A DNA stretch of 64,000 bases, from the NCBI GenBank assembly GCA_026002835.1, contig BPGC01000007.1:1-64000 (forward strand). Direction: 5' to 3'. Of this stretch, positions 9,033 through 16,856 are shown piece after piece. Within the stretch, counting starts at the first letter, position 1; each line of letters starts with the position of its first letter. Source of the stretch: Candidatus Nitrosocaldaceae archaeon (GTDB lineage Archaea > Thermoproteota > Nitrososphaeria > Nitrososphaerales > Nitrosocaldaceae). The position numbers and the translations under genes were made by a program. Below the pieces are notes generated by a model. The model was given only the letters and a program-made list of their open reading frames with translations. It was not told the DNA's origin and did not search any database.

Positions 9033-9672
9033 TGCTTTCCAACATCTTAGCTAATGCTTCATCTGCATATCTTTTCCTAACATCTCTATACCATTCATAA
9101 TCATCATCTTCCATAAACCTAGGATACAAGTCTTCAAATGTTAATTTAACAAGCCTCATCAAATTTGCTTGCATGCTACTAACATAACCTTTTGCTAATG
9201 ATACGCTCTTATCATCTCTCTTATATACACATTTTATAGTTAGCATATCCATAGCTCTCAAATTACTTACTAGCATCCTAAGGCTTATTGTAGTCCCAAT
9301 AATTGCACCTACTACAGTTCTAGCAACATTAAAGAATTTAACTGCAGATTTTACAAATGGATCGTTAAAATCTAAATTATACATCCATACACCAATATCA
9401 TCCCATATCAATGCTGGTATCCTTTTATTATGTTCTCTAAGCCATCTAATCTTATCTATAAACTCGCTAGGCTTAAAGACTATACACTCTCTATAATTCT
9501 TATCTACTTGCTTTAATGATTGAATAGCATAACTACTCTTTCCTACTCCACCAGTCCCATATATTACTACAAATCTAAATTCATCGTTATAATACCAATT
9601 CTTGATTAGTCTTGCTAATACTCTTTCTTGCTTCCTTAACTCTTCTAATCTCTCACTCTTCATAACCTTCAT
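9019..9672 (-). CDS. P-loop ATPase of the membrane module
   Basis: 217 aa. Walker A YGTGGVGKSS (about residues 38-47) and Walker B ALIWDDIG (about 87-94) are clear. The fold is probably AAA+/ASCE. ATPases of this size sit in structural gene clusters of several archaeal viruses and plasmids, so a packaging or assembly motor is plausible, but I cannot assign a family. The start at 9672 overlaps the end of the preceding gene by 20 bp; ATG 9663 is an alternative. Confidence 0.75.
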   Translation of the reverse strand: MKVMKSERLEELRKQERVLARLIKNWYYNDEFRFVVIYGTGGVGKSSYAIQSLKQVDKNYRECIVFKPSEFIDKIRWLREHNKRIPALIWDDIGVWMYNLDFNDPFVKSAVKFFNVARTVVGAIIGTTISLRMLVSNLRAMDMLTIKCVYKRDDKSVSLAKGYVSSMQANLMRLVKLTFEDLYPRFMEDDDYEWYRDVRKRYADEALAKMLESITKA

Positions 9673-9982
9673 CTATGTTAGATCTTATTGTCTTATACCT
9701 CTGCATCTGTATATTCTGCATTAACCTACTCATGCCTCTACCTAATGCATTTATCAATGCTCTTTCTCCCTTTCTCTCTTTACTCCTTTTTAGTCTAGCA
9801 TAATTTATAGCCATGTCTCTCAATAATTCGCTATCTAAAGCTTTTGATAATGTTAATAGATTTGCTAATAGGCTAATCTCTCCAGCATTCAATTCTGTTA
9901 GATTTAAAACTTCATTATCATTAGGATTAGTTAATGCTTTTATTGCTATTGTATTACTCTCCCATGGGTTATCTTCTTTCAT
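9653..9982 (-). CDS. Helical basic hypothetical protein
   Basis: 109 aa, preceded by GGTGATATT as a ribosome-binding site. Mostly helical; the C-terminal half is basic (RLKRSKERKGERAL...SRLMQNIQMQRYK), so it may bind nucleic acid or line the inner face of a particle. Co-translated with the ATPase gene through an overlap. Confidence 0.6.
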   Translation of the reverse strand: MKEDNPWESNTIAIKALTNPNDNEVLNLTELNAGEISLLANLLTLSKALDSELLRDMAINYARLKRSKERKGERALINALGRGMSRLMQNIQMQRYKTIRSNIDEGYEE

Positions 9983-9990
9983 AATATCAC

Positions 9991-10386
9991 CTATGGATTA
10001 GTCAGGCTAGGGATATATTGTTGCAATATCATTAATACAAACATACCCATAAAGAATATCATTATGCTAATGAATGGGTCTTGTTTTATTCCTAACAATT
10101 TTCTTATCAGCATGCTATTAGTAAATACTTTAAGGGTTTTAGGATCTGTTAGCGTTGGTTCTATATTCAAATCTTTAAACCTATACTCTATATGGTTATT
10201 CTCATCTAATATTACTAACTCATCCTTCTTAATGCCTTCTATTAGAGTATAAGGATTTATCTTATCTAAAGTCCATACCTTGCCATCTGCTACTATAGTC
10301 TTACCATCAATAAAGCCTTTAGCAAGTTTAATTATCTTACCATTCCTTATCAATACCCTTATTGAGTTCTTTTTCTTGAATAGCAT
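9991..10386 (-). CDS. Tail-anchored membrane protein, 131 aa
   Basis: A cytoplasmic beta-rich N-terminal domain of about 95 residues followed by one hydrophobic helix (ISIMIFFMGMFVLMIL) and a short outside tail. GGTGAGAGT precedes the ATG. In the same transcript as the ATPase, it may anchor the ATPase to the membrane; inferred from position only. Confidence 0.6.
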   Translation of the reverse strand: MLFKKKNSIRVLIRNGKIIKLAKGFIDGKTIVADGKVWTLDKINPYTLIEGIKKDELVILDENNHIEYRFKDLNIEPTLTDPKTLKVFTNSMLIRKLLGIKQDPFISIMIFFMGMFVLMILQQYIPSLTNP

Positions 10387-10390
10387 ACTC

Positions 10391-10672
10391 TCACCATGGT
10401 CTAATCAATTTGAAGAAGTTAATGAATGCATTAGCAATACTTGATATAACATGCCATACTGTTAGTATATGATTAATTAATGGTTCTGGGTTACCTTCTC
10501 TTATAGCTCTTATTACTAACCATATCCAATAAAGCATGTATAAGATACCCCACGCTTCTATGCCTTGTATTAATATCTGAATAAGCGAATCTAATACTAT
10601 GAATAATCCATCAAATGCTTCTCCTAACCAGCAAAATCCTACTGGGCATAATAGATCAGCACCTAAACCCAT
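10391..10672 (-). CDS. Hydrophobic membrane protein, 93 aa
   Basis: Two to three hydrophobic segments rich in Trp (YMLYWIWLVI) and two N-terminal cysteines (LCPVGFC). First gene of the minus-strand run 10672-9019; the TAACAGTTA dyad is 15-23 bp upstream of its ATG. No family recognised. Confidence 0.6.
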   Translation of the reverse strand: MGLGADLLCPVGFCWLGEAFDGLFIVLDSLIQILIQGIEAWGILYMLYWIWLVIRAIREGNPEPLINHILTVWHVISSIANAFINFFKLIRPW

Positions 10673-10916
10673 GAAATTATTAAAGATAACAGTTATTTAT
10701 CAATCTTAATAGCAGTCCTAGGGATATATATACGGTAATAATATAATCAAATAATAAAATACGGCTAACCGTTAGAATCTCATGTTAGTAGCTTATGAAT
10801 AAACTAAGCATAGCTTATGCTTAAGCTAAGGTAAAAGTGTGATATAGCTTATGCGTGAGCTTATGAAGGATTTTTGATTTTTAAAATTATCACGCATAAC
10901 ATCACGCTATTTGTGA
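10673..10916. repeat. Non-coding region with AGCTTATG iterations
   Basis: AGCTTATG occurs four times between about 10793 and 10867, twice as part of a longer dyad (GCATAGCTTATGC). A further inverted pair ATCACGC / GTGAT follows. A similar CATAGCTTACGC lies near 58342 at the other replication-related region. This could be an origin, a partition site for the ParB-fusion encoded next door, or promoter DNA. Confidence 0.4.
10687..10695. promoter_or_regulatory. Palindromic operator candidate TAACAGTTA (site 3)
   Basis: Upstream of the 93-aa membrane protein, embedded in ATAACAGTTAT. A related TAACCGTTA occurs at 10776-10784 in the same non-coding region. Confidence 0.5.
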
Positions 10917-11204
10917 TTATCTAAGCATAACTACATCTCTCTAGATGATAATGCTAAGAATTATTATAACTATGATATTAGCAGATGTCCTAGATGTGAT
11001 AATATAATATCATTAAGGAAGAGGAATAAACTGATATGGAATAGGTATATTAGCAATAGTATAGAGGCAATTAACTTCTTAAATAGAAAGGATATGCCAG
11101 ATAAGATAGAAGCAGAATTATATCTTAAATTCAATAATAGAGATAAGTTATTAGAGTTTCTTAATAATAACAATATAGAAGGGGATATCAATATCATATT
11201 CTAA
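10917..11204 (+). other. Reading frame with CPRC motif, start unclear
   Basis: An open frame that codes for a basic, Asn-rich peptide with an N-terminal SRCPRCDN knuckle and ends at a TAA followed by a T run. No ATG/GTG/TTG precedes the Cys motif in frame; the first in-frame ATG is at 11094. An ATG lies one frame off at 10945, so a one-base indel could have separated it from its start. Probably a real small gene in damaged form. Confidence 0.35.
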
Positions 11205-11210
11205 CCCTAT

Positions 11211-11218
11211 CTTTTTTA
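11211..11218 (+). terminator. T-run terminator
   Basis: CTTTTTTATT a few bases after the stop of the preceding frame, typical for archaeal termination without a hairpin. Confidence 0.4.
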
Positions 11219-11230
11219 TTATCTTATAGA

Positions 11231-12358
11231 ATGAATTTAATTATTAATGAAGAGTATAAAGCATTATTACCTAGATTAAGTAATGATGAATGTAATGCAT
11301 TAAAAGAGTCTATAAAGAATGATGGTATGAAATACCCTATTATTGTAAATAAGAAGGGTGTAATTATTGATGGTTATAACAGATATAATATATGCAATGA
11401 GTTAGGGATAGAACCAGAGGTTAAGGTTATAGATACTCTAGATGAGATAGAGGATAAAGAATTAGTTATAAAACTTAATCTGAAGAGGAGGCAGTTAGAT
11501 GCAATAGATAAATGCTTATTAGCAGAGAAGTTAGAAGAGATAAAAGCAGAGAGAGCTAAGAAGAGGCAAGAAGCAACGATCCCAAGTAAAGGTGAGAAAG
11601 GGTTTAAAGCAATTAATGTGGTATCTGAATCAGATACCACATTAGAAAAAGGCAAGTCAGCAAAACTAGTAGCAAAGGAAGTAGGTTTAGCTTATGATAC
11701 TTATGCTAGATTCAAATTTATAAAGAAACATTCTCCAGATCAGTTCAATAAACTCCTCAAAAGAGAGGTATCGATAAACCATGCTTATGGAGAAGCAAAG
11801 AGATTAATGAACATGAATAACAATCTTAAACCTAAACTTCATACGGATGGTAATAAAAAGTATAATGTTATACTAGCAGACCCTCCTTATGATTATGATA
11901 TTAAATTAAGAGGTAATCCTAGCATTCATTATAAGACATTAACAGATGATCAGATCTATAATTTCTTAAAGGATAATAATTTAGAGGATAAGATAGATGA
12001 TAATGCTATACTATTCTTATGGTGTCCAAATCCTAAATTAAGAGAAGCATTAAAGGTTATAGAAGCATGGAACTTTGAATATAAGACAAACATGGTATGG
12101 ATTAAGGATAAGATTGGATTAGGATATTATGTTAGAAGCAAGCATGAGTTATTATTAATAGCAGTTAAAGGCAATATAGTACCATTAGAAAGTAATAGAC
12201 CAGAATCTGTTATCTATCATAATAGAAGCATACATAGTAAGAAGCCATTAATAGTATATGATATTATTGAGAGTATGTATCCTAATGCTAACTATCTAGA
12301 GTTATTTGCTAGGAATAAGAGAGAGAATTGGGATAGTTATGGATTAGAACTATCTTGA
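11231..12358 (+). CDS. ParB-like domain fused to an adenine methyltransferase (MT-A70 type)
   Basis: 375 aa. Residues about 1-100 are a ParB/Srx-type domain (IDGYNRYN at 46-53). A helical region with an HTH-like stretch (KLVAKEVGLAYDTYARFKF) spans about 145-190. Residues about 208-375 are an MT-A70 family N6-adenine methyltransferase with catalytic DPPY at 217-220. Such fusions occur on plasmids and phages, where they methylate DNA at sites read by the ParB part. The gene contains a perfect 31-bp palindrome at 11614-11644. Its 3' end and downstream promoter are duplicated at 13742-13949. Intact frame, start at the first ATG. Confidence 0.85.
   Translation: MNLIINEEYKALLPRLSNDECNALKESIKNDGMKYPIIVNKKGVIIDGYNRYNICNELGIEPEVKVIDTLDEIEDKELVIKLNLKRRQLDAIDKCLLAEKLEEIKAERAKKRQEATIPSKGEKGFKAINVVSESDTTLEKGKSAKLVAKEVGLAYDTYARFKFIKKHSPDQFNKLLKREVSINHAYGEAKRLMNMNNNLKPKLHTDGNKKYNVILADPPYDYDIKLRGNPSIHYKTLTDDQIYNFLKDNNLEDKIDDNAILFLWCPNPKLREALKVIEAWNFEYKTNMVWIKDKIGLGYYVRSKHELLLIAVKGNIVPLESNRPESVIYHNRSIHSKKPLIVYDIIESMYPNANYLELFARNKRENWDSYGLELS
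11614..11644. repeat. Perfect 31-bp palindrome inside the ParB-methyltransferase gene
   Basis: Left arm TAATGTGGTATCTGA, centre A, right arm TCAGATACCACATTA: 15 of 15 pairs. It encodes the linker NVVSESDTTL between the domains. It could be a site bound by the protein itself or an mRNA hairpin. Confidence 0.8.
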
Positions 12359-12460
12359 TTATAAATATTATAACCGATAATATGATTATTATTTTACTAT
12401 TTAAGGTTAATTATTAACATTAATTTCGTTATATATATATATATCGGTTCTTTGAATAAT
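12251..12460 (+). repeat. Duplicated block, copy 1: methyltransferase 3' end plus promoter
   Basis: Covers the last roughly 108 bases of the methyltransferase gene, its 3' flank and the (TA)n promoter CGTTATATATATATAT followed by GGTTCTTTGAATAAT. Nearly identical to 13742-13949; the promoter half is also at 30131-30223. Confidence 0.9.
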
Positions 12461-12467
12461 ATTGTTA

Positions 12468-13049
12468 ATGAAGAACAGTAACTTCAAACTATATATAATG
12501 CTGGCAGCATTAGTTGCTATAAATATAGTAGTTGCAGAAGAAGCATATTCCACACATTATTATACTGGACATAGATGGTTATTCTCTACCATTAATGTGT
12601 GTTATGACTCTTATAGTTTAAAGAATGTAAATATAGATGGCAGTACAAATCAATTCAGTAAAGTTGCAAGCGAGTTAGATCAAGGTAGGGCTTCTTGGAA
12701 TAACCTCCCATCTCAATTCACATTAAATAGAGTTAGTAGTTGTAATAACTGGGTTACTGGTGAATATCATAATACTGACTGGCTAGGTAAGGTAGTATCA
12801 CAATATCAGTTTGGTTATATAGTAGATGCTGATATGATAATTAATACTAAATATAATTTTAAAACAGCACCAGAATGCAATGGAAGTACATATGGTTATA
12901 CATTAGATTATGTAGCAAGACATGAATGGGGTCACTATGTTGAGTTTAATGATTATCCTTTTACTGTAATGCATCCAAGCTATGACTGCAATCGCTGGAA
13001 TGGTATAGATTCTCATACTAGTTCTAGTGTTAGTAACATATATGGGTGA
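12468..13049 (+). CDS. Secreted metzincin-like zinc metalloprotease
   Basis: About 193 aa from the ATG at 12468, with signal peptide (YIMLAALVAINIVVAEEA). The zinc motif HEWGHYVEFND gives His152, Glu153, His156 and, where matrixins have a third His, Asp162; a Met-turn (VMHP) follows at Met168. An Asp third ligand is known from snapalysin-type enzymes. Probably cleaves proteins outside the cell. Driven by the duplicated (TA)n promoter and followed by a partner gene starting 6 bp after its stop. Confidence 0.8.
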   Translation: MKNSNFKLYIMLAALVAINIVVAEEAYSTHYYTGHRWLFSTINVCYDSYSLKNVNIDGSTNQFSKVASELDQGRASWNNLPSQFTLNRVSSCNNWVTGEYHNTDWLGKVVSQYQFGYIVDADMIINTKYNFKTAPECNGSTYGYTLDYVARHEWGHYVEFNDYPFTVMHPSYDCNRWNGIDSHTSSSVSNIYG

Positions 13050-13054
13050 TATAT

Positions 13055-13603
13055 ATGAGTAGTATTAGTAAGAAAACATTGTTGGCAATTATAGCTGCTC
13101 TATCAATAATACCATTGCTAATAATATTCATGTTCACTGATACATTCTCTGGAGGGAGTATTCATACATCATATATACCATTAACAATTGAAGATTTAGC
13201 AAAGAGTGATCTTATAATAATAGGCAGAGTAGAAGGTATATATTCCTCAATATTTCATGAAGGGTATAAGACAAGATATCCTATAACATACTTTAATGTT
13301 AATATAGATAAGATAGTTGCTGGTAATTATAGTAGTAATAAAGTTAAGGTTGCTGTAATGGGTAATGAGAAATATACATCTAGTGAGTATGATGAGTTAT
13401 TGAATGAGACATCAAAAGGAAAGGTTTTATTATTCTTGAATCATGCTGGTAATTCTAGCGATATATACGGAGATGCATATCTTTATAGAGGTTATCAAGG
13501 AAAGTTCAGTATAGACGAGAATAATATCGCACATAATCCAAAGTATGGAGATATACCATTAGATAAATTGATAGCAATGATAGAGGAGGCTAGAAATAGT
13601 TAA
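13055..13603 (+). CDS. Membrane-anchored partner of the metalloprotease (family A)
   Basis: About 182 aa from ATG 13055. One N-terminal membrane segment, then an outside domain with the family pattern 'LTIEDLAKSDLIIIGRVEGI ... KVLLFL ... GYQGKFSI'. Two paralogs occur in the window (22085-22630 and 30844-31527), and two of the three sit directly behind a protease gene. Possible roles are inhibitor, chaperone or anchor of the protease; none is shown. Confidence 0.7.
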   Translation: MSSISKKTLLAIIAALSIIPLLIIFMFTDTFSGGSIHTSYIPLTIEDLAKSDLIIIGRVEGIYSSIFHEGYKTRYPITYFNVNIDKIVAGNYSSNKVKVAVMGNEKYTSSEYDELLNETSKGKVLLFLNHAGNSSDIYGDAYLYRGYQGKFSIDENNIAHNPKYGDIPLDKLIAMIEEARNS

Positions 13604-13741
13604 AAATATTTTATTCATTTTTATTAAAAGTGGCATTGGTTTTCCCTTATTATTCATTATATATTATACAGATACAGCGTGCTTTCAAAAGAGAATTCAT
13701 AGATAGAAACAGTTATTCAACAAAGCGGCAAGAAACCAGAG

Positions 13742-13949
13742 ATAGTATATGATATTATTGAGAGTATGTATCCTAATGCTAACTATCTAGAGTTATTTGC
13801 TAGGAATAAGAGAAAGAATTGGGATAGTTATGGATTAGAACTATCTTGATTATAAATATTATAATTGATAATATGATTACTATTTTACTATTTAAGGTTA
13901 ATTATTGATATTAATTTCGTTATATATATATATAGGTTCTTTGAATAAT
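13742..13949 (+). repeat. Duplicated block, copy 2
   Basis: Repeats 12251-12460 with few differences, including about 36 codons of methyltransferase C-terminus that are now disconnected from any gene, followed by the same promoter. Shows that the promoter was spread by segmental duplication. Confidence 0.9.
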
Positions 13950-13955
13950 AGATTA

Positions 13956-14681
13956 ATGCAGTACAATAATATGATAAAGATGCTAGGAATAGTAACTATA
14001 GCATTGTTGTTAATACCTACAATATCTTATGCAGTACAACAATATGGTTATCATGCAATAAAACCTAGTGGTTCATTCAGTGAAATTTTAGGGGTAAAAG
14101 GCAAAATATATCCATATGCTAGCTCTACTACTGATCATGTAGATAGAATGATATATCTATTTACTACTGCTAATCCAAAGCTATCAATTGGTATAGGGCA
14201 TGTAGATTTTGGTAATGGGGCTATATATTATACTGGATATTTTGATGAAGGTTTGAATGATGATGTGCATTACATATTAGGAGGTTCTCCGACAAACTGG
14301 TATACAGCAGAGGTTGTTACACCTAACACTTCCTCTACAACATATTATTGGAAGATAAATGGTATAACAAAAGGAAGTTATGATTGTAGTACTTGTAACC
14401 CAATTACTCTAGCAGGTGCTACATCATGGGGGAATAATGCTAATAGTGTATATGGTAATTTTAAAGATCTTCAATTGAAGAGAAATACAGATACACAATA
14501 CCAATACTTCCAATCAATAGTTAATCTAAAGAAATGTAAAGAACTTCCTAGTACATTAGGTTTTGAGTATCCATTATCTGGAAATTCAATAAATCAATTA
14601 ATAGTAGATGCTACTACACAACATGAGTGTACAGGTGATGTTAGTGATCAATGGTTATATAGAGGTGGCAATTGGGGTTGA
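13956..14681 (+). CDS. Secreted protein, possible lectin-like fold
   Basis: About 241 aa from ATG 13956. The N-terminus MQYNNMIK is shared with the matrixin at 30229, so the duplicated block reaches into the coding region. Signal peptide to about residue 26 (PTISYA). The rest is Gly/Ser/Thr/Tyr-rich and beta-type, with a CSTC pair, compatible with a concanavalin-like or adhesin domain. No enzyme motif seen. Confidence 0.65.
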   Translation: MQYNNMIKMLGIVTIALLLIPTISYAVQQYGYHAIKPSGSFSEILGVKGKIYPYASSTTDHVDRMIYLFTTANPKLSIGIGHVDFGNGAIYYTGYFDEGLNDDVHYILGGSPTNWYTAEVVTPNTSSTTYYWKINGITKGSYDCSTCNPITLAGATSWGNNANSVYGNFKDLQLKRNTDTQYQYFQSIVNLKKCKELPSTLGFEYPLSGNSINQLIVDATTQHECTGDVSDQWLYRGGNWG

Positions 14682-15259
14682 ATAGCAATATAATAATTAT
14701 TAGCATGGTAATAATTGCTGGTATTACTATAGCATTATACTCATTAACCTATACAGAATCTGCTAAATTACCAATGGAAGGGAGCATATACAATCAGAAT
14801 AATACTGATTATATAGAAAGTTTCAGAGTTCCAAAATATATACCAGATGGATATGAACTATATACATATTCCAATGCTCCTCCTTCCACACTTGAACTTG
14901 ATTATAGACCAATAAATAGAGATGAGTTTATACGTGATGGTATAATCTTTGTTGCTGAGAAAGATAATCCAAATATAGAGAAAGGCATAGAAACATTTCT
15001 AGATTTTAAAGCAAATTCTCAGAGAGGTAATTTAGTCCAAATATTTGAGATTAATGGTAACCCAGCAATGGGTTGGGAGGCAGGAGTAAAGAATACGGTG
15101 TTGATATTTGATAATGGCACTAAAAGGATAATAGGAGAAACTAGTTATGATGCTGCAATAGCTATGATAGACCAGAATGAGCATGTATACTATAGTATAT
15201 CATCGCCAACTTTACCATTAGAGGAACTTAAAAAGATGATGGAATCTATCTATCAATAA
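14672..15259 (+). CDS. Membrane-anchored protein, DUF4367-like
   Basis: 195 aa from a TTG that overlaps the previous gene by 10 bp. An N-terminal membrane helix is followed by an outside domain with 'VPKYIPDGYELYTYS', the opening seen in DUF4367-type domains, and by VYYSISSPTLPLEELKKMMES at the end. Like the 13055 gene it sits as second gene behind a secreted protein, so the secreted/anchored pairing recurs with a different partner family. Confidence 0.6.
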   Translation: MGLNSNIIIISMVIIAGITIALYSLTYTESAKLPMEGSIYNQNNTDYIESFRVPKYIPDGYELYTYSNAPPSTLELDYRPINRDEFIRDGIIFVAEKDNPNIEKGIETFLDFKANSQRGNLVQIFEINGNPAMGWEAGVKNTVLIFDNGTKRIIGETSYDAAIAMIDQNEHVYYSISSPTLPLEELKKMMESIYQ

Positions 15260-15265
15260 TTTTTT
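15260..15265 (+). terminator. T-run terminator
   Basis: Six T directly after the TAA of the DUF4367-like gene. Confidence 0.4.
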
Positions 15266-15285
15266 GTTATCTTGATTATTTATTG

Positions 15286-15798
15286 ATGAGATCATTTATC
15301 AAAGATCTAAAGGATAGCGATATAGATGAGGATAGAGTTATAGAATTCTTATCTGAATACTTTAATGCTGAATGCTATAGCATAGAGAATAAAGGTTATG
15401 GCATAATATTACAAAGATTAGGCATTGATTACTATCTAATAAAAGATGATAGAATCATAACAGTTCAAAAGAAGATAAGAGATGATAGATACTATATGAG
15501 AGATATTTTAATAGAGTTATATCATATTGATAGTAATAATAAGAAGCATGATGGTAATTTTTATGCTATAAAAGCTGATTATTTGCTATATCTATGGCAA
15601 GAGAATAACGAGTTATTAAGTAGAGGTTTATTGATAAATGTTAATAAGCTTAAACGCTGGTTCTATGCAAATAATGATAGGTATGAGATAGTAAAGAGTG
15701 AAGGAACTTATTGTGGAAATAGAAGATGGATAACTTATAACAAGATTATTCCTATCCAACATTTAGACTCTGATATCTATAAAGAGATAATATTATAA
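15286..15798 (+). CDS. Hypothetical protein, weak nuclease-like pattern
   Basis: About 170 aa from ATG 15286. 'GIDYYLIKDDRIITVQKK' has a D...QxK arrangement seen in some PD-(D/E)xK nucleases, but the rest gives no confirmation. Soluble and charged. Overlaps the next, opposite gene by 6 bp at the tail. Function unknown. Confidence 0.5.
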   Translation: MRSFIKDLKDSDIDEDRVIEFLSEYFNAECYSIENKGYGIILQRLGIDYYLIKDDRIITVQKKIRDDRYYMRDILIELYHIDSNNKKHDGNFYAIKADYLLYLWQENNELLSRGLLINVNKLKRWFYANNDRYEIVKSEGTYCGNRRWITYNKIIPIQHLDSDIYKEIIL

Positions 15799-16026
15799 TG
15801 TTTGCTCAATAAGCATTCTAGCTCTCTTGCTTATATGTATTGATTGTTTATCCTTATTCTTTATTATAAGCATGATAGCATTATGCTCTCTATCATCTCT
15901 AACTATATCTGCATGTATACTATAATGATATTTGAAAGCAAATATGATTATTGCATCTAATGCTATACTAGGATCAATTATCATCTTATATCTTTCATCC
16001 TTATCTAATGCTATTCCTAACATCAT
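15793..16026 (-). CDS. Small hypothetical protein, 77 aa
   Basis: Soluble alpha/beta-looking peptide (MLGIALDKDERYKMIIDPSIALDAIIIF). No family recognised. Convergent with the gene at 15286. Confidence 0.45.
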   Translation of the reverse strand: MMLGIALDKDERYKMIIDPSIALDAIIIFAFKYHYSIHADIVRDDREHNAIMLIIKNKDKQSIHISKRARMLIEQTL

Positions 16027-16043
16027 TATATAATGAGAGAAGG

Positions 16044-16133
16044 ATGATACCTAATAGCATAGATGAATATAAGAAGATAAGAAGGTTGATCTATAAAGAG
16101 GAAGAGATAGCATATCTAGAGTCAATAGAATAA
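16044..16133 (+). CDS. Possible 29-aa peptide
   Basis: MIPNSIDEYKKIRRLIYKEE... charged and helical, directly before the VapB-like gene. Too short to judge. Confidence 0.25.
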   Translation: MIPNSIDEYKKIRRLIYKEEEIAYLESIE

Positions 16134-16188
16134 ATCCTTCTTTATTTATAACAAAATAGATTTATAATGATTATTGATAATATCAATT

Positions 16189-16428
16189 ATGAAGAGCATA
16201 AGTATCGATGTTCCAGAAGAGATAGCAGTTCTATTAGAGAAGGATCCTAGCCTTAAGGATATTATAGAAGATATATTTATAGATGATGCTAGAAGGTATC
16301 TATTAAAATTGTTAGTAGCAGATAAACTAGCAGAAGATAGCAAACTAACAGAAGATGATATAATGACAATTGATAAGATTATAAAGAAAGGATTGTATGA
16401 AGATGAGAGTAATAATAGATACAAATAA
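16189..16428 (+). CDS. VapB-like antitoxin
   Basis: About 79 aa from ATG 16189 (MKSISIDVPEEIAVLL). The opening beta strand plus helices is the usual pattern for archaeal VapB-type antitoxins, which bind and silence a PIN toxin and repress their own operon. It overlaps the downstream PIN reading frame (start 16403), as in typical vapBC operons. Recognition rests on pattern and neighbour. Confidence 0.65.
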   Translation: MKSISIDVPEEIAVLLEKDPSLKDIIEDIFIDDARRYLLKLLVADKLAEDSKLTEDDIMTIDKIIKKGLYEDESNNRYK

Positions 16429-16856
16429 GCTTATAGCATCTATGCTTAAAGATAATAGGGTTAGAAAACTATTCTTCAATCCTAGGTTAGAATTCTATGC
16501 TAAGTTTATTGTTAGAAGAGATAGAGAAGTATAAAGATATGATAATAGGTAAGGTTTCAGAAGAGTTGTTTAGATATATAATGGATCAAGCAAGGGATAG
16601 AATAGTATTATTAGATGCTAAAGAGTATATGAAGGAAGCAGAATTAATAGCAAGTTTTGATATCTATGACTCTCCATTCATAGCATTAGCATTAAAGTTG
16701 AATATCCCAATATGGAGTAATGATAAACAATTGATAAAATATTCGTTCAATTCTAGATATACTGCTATTGATACTATAGCATTAGAAAGCATATTAAAAG
16801 GCTTAAAGATTGAAAATGTGTTGAGAGATCTTAGAACTAGATATTATATTATGTGA
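16403..16856 (+). pseudogene. VapC-like PIN-domain toxin, frameshifted
   Basis: PIN-domain RNase. Frame 1 from ATG 16403 gives MRVIIDTNKLIASMLKD with the first catalytic Asp. Frame 2 gives LLLEEIEKYKD (conserved Glu), FDIYDSPFIALAL and WSNDKQL, the other acidic positions. Deleting one A after GCT near 16499 would join them smoothly (FYASLLLEEIEKY). As sequenced, the toxin would be truncated and dead, which would relax the need for the antitoxin. A sequencing indel is an alternative. Confidence 0.7.

Noticed and set aside
10970..11197. Minus-strand open frame of 75 codons, Leu/Ser/Ile-rich
   Set aside because: Antisense of the CPRC-containing plus-strand frame; composition is that expected from the reverse of AT-rich coding DNA.
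15286..15798. Restriction-type nuclease
   Set aside because: Only a loose D...QxK pattern; no second motif or methylase partner next to it, so kept as hypothetical.
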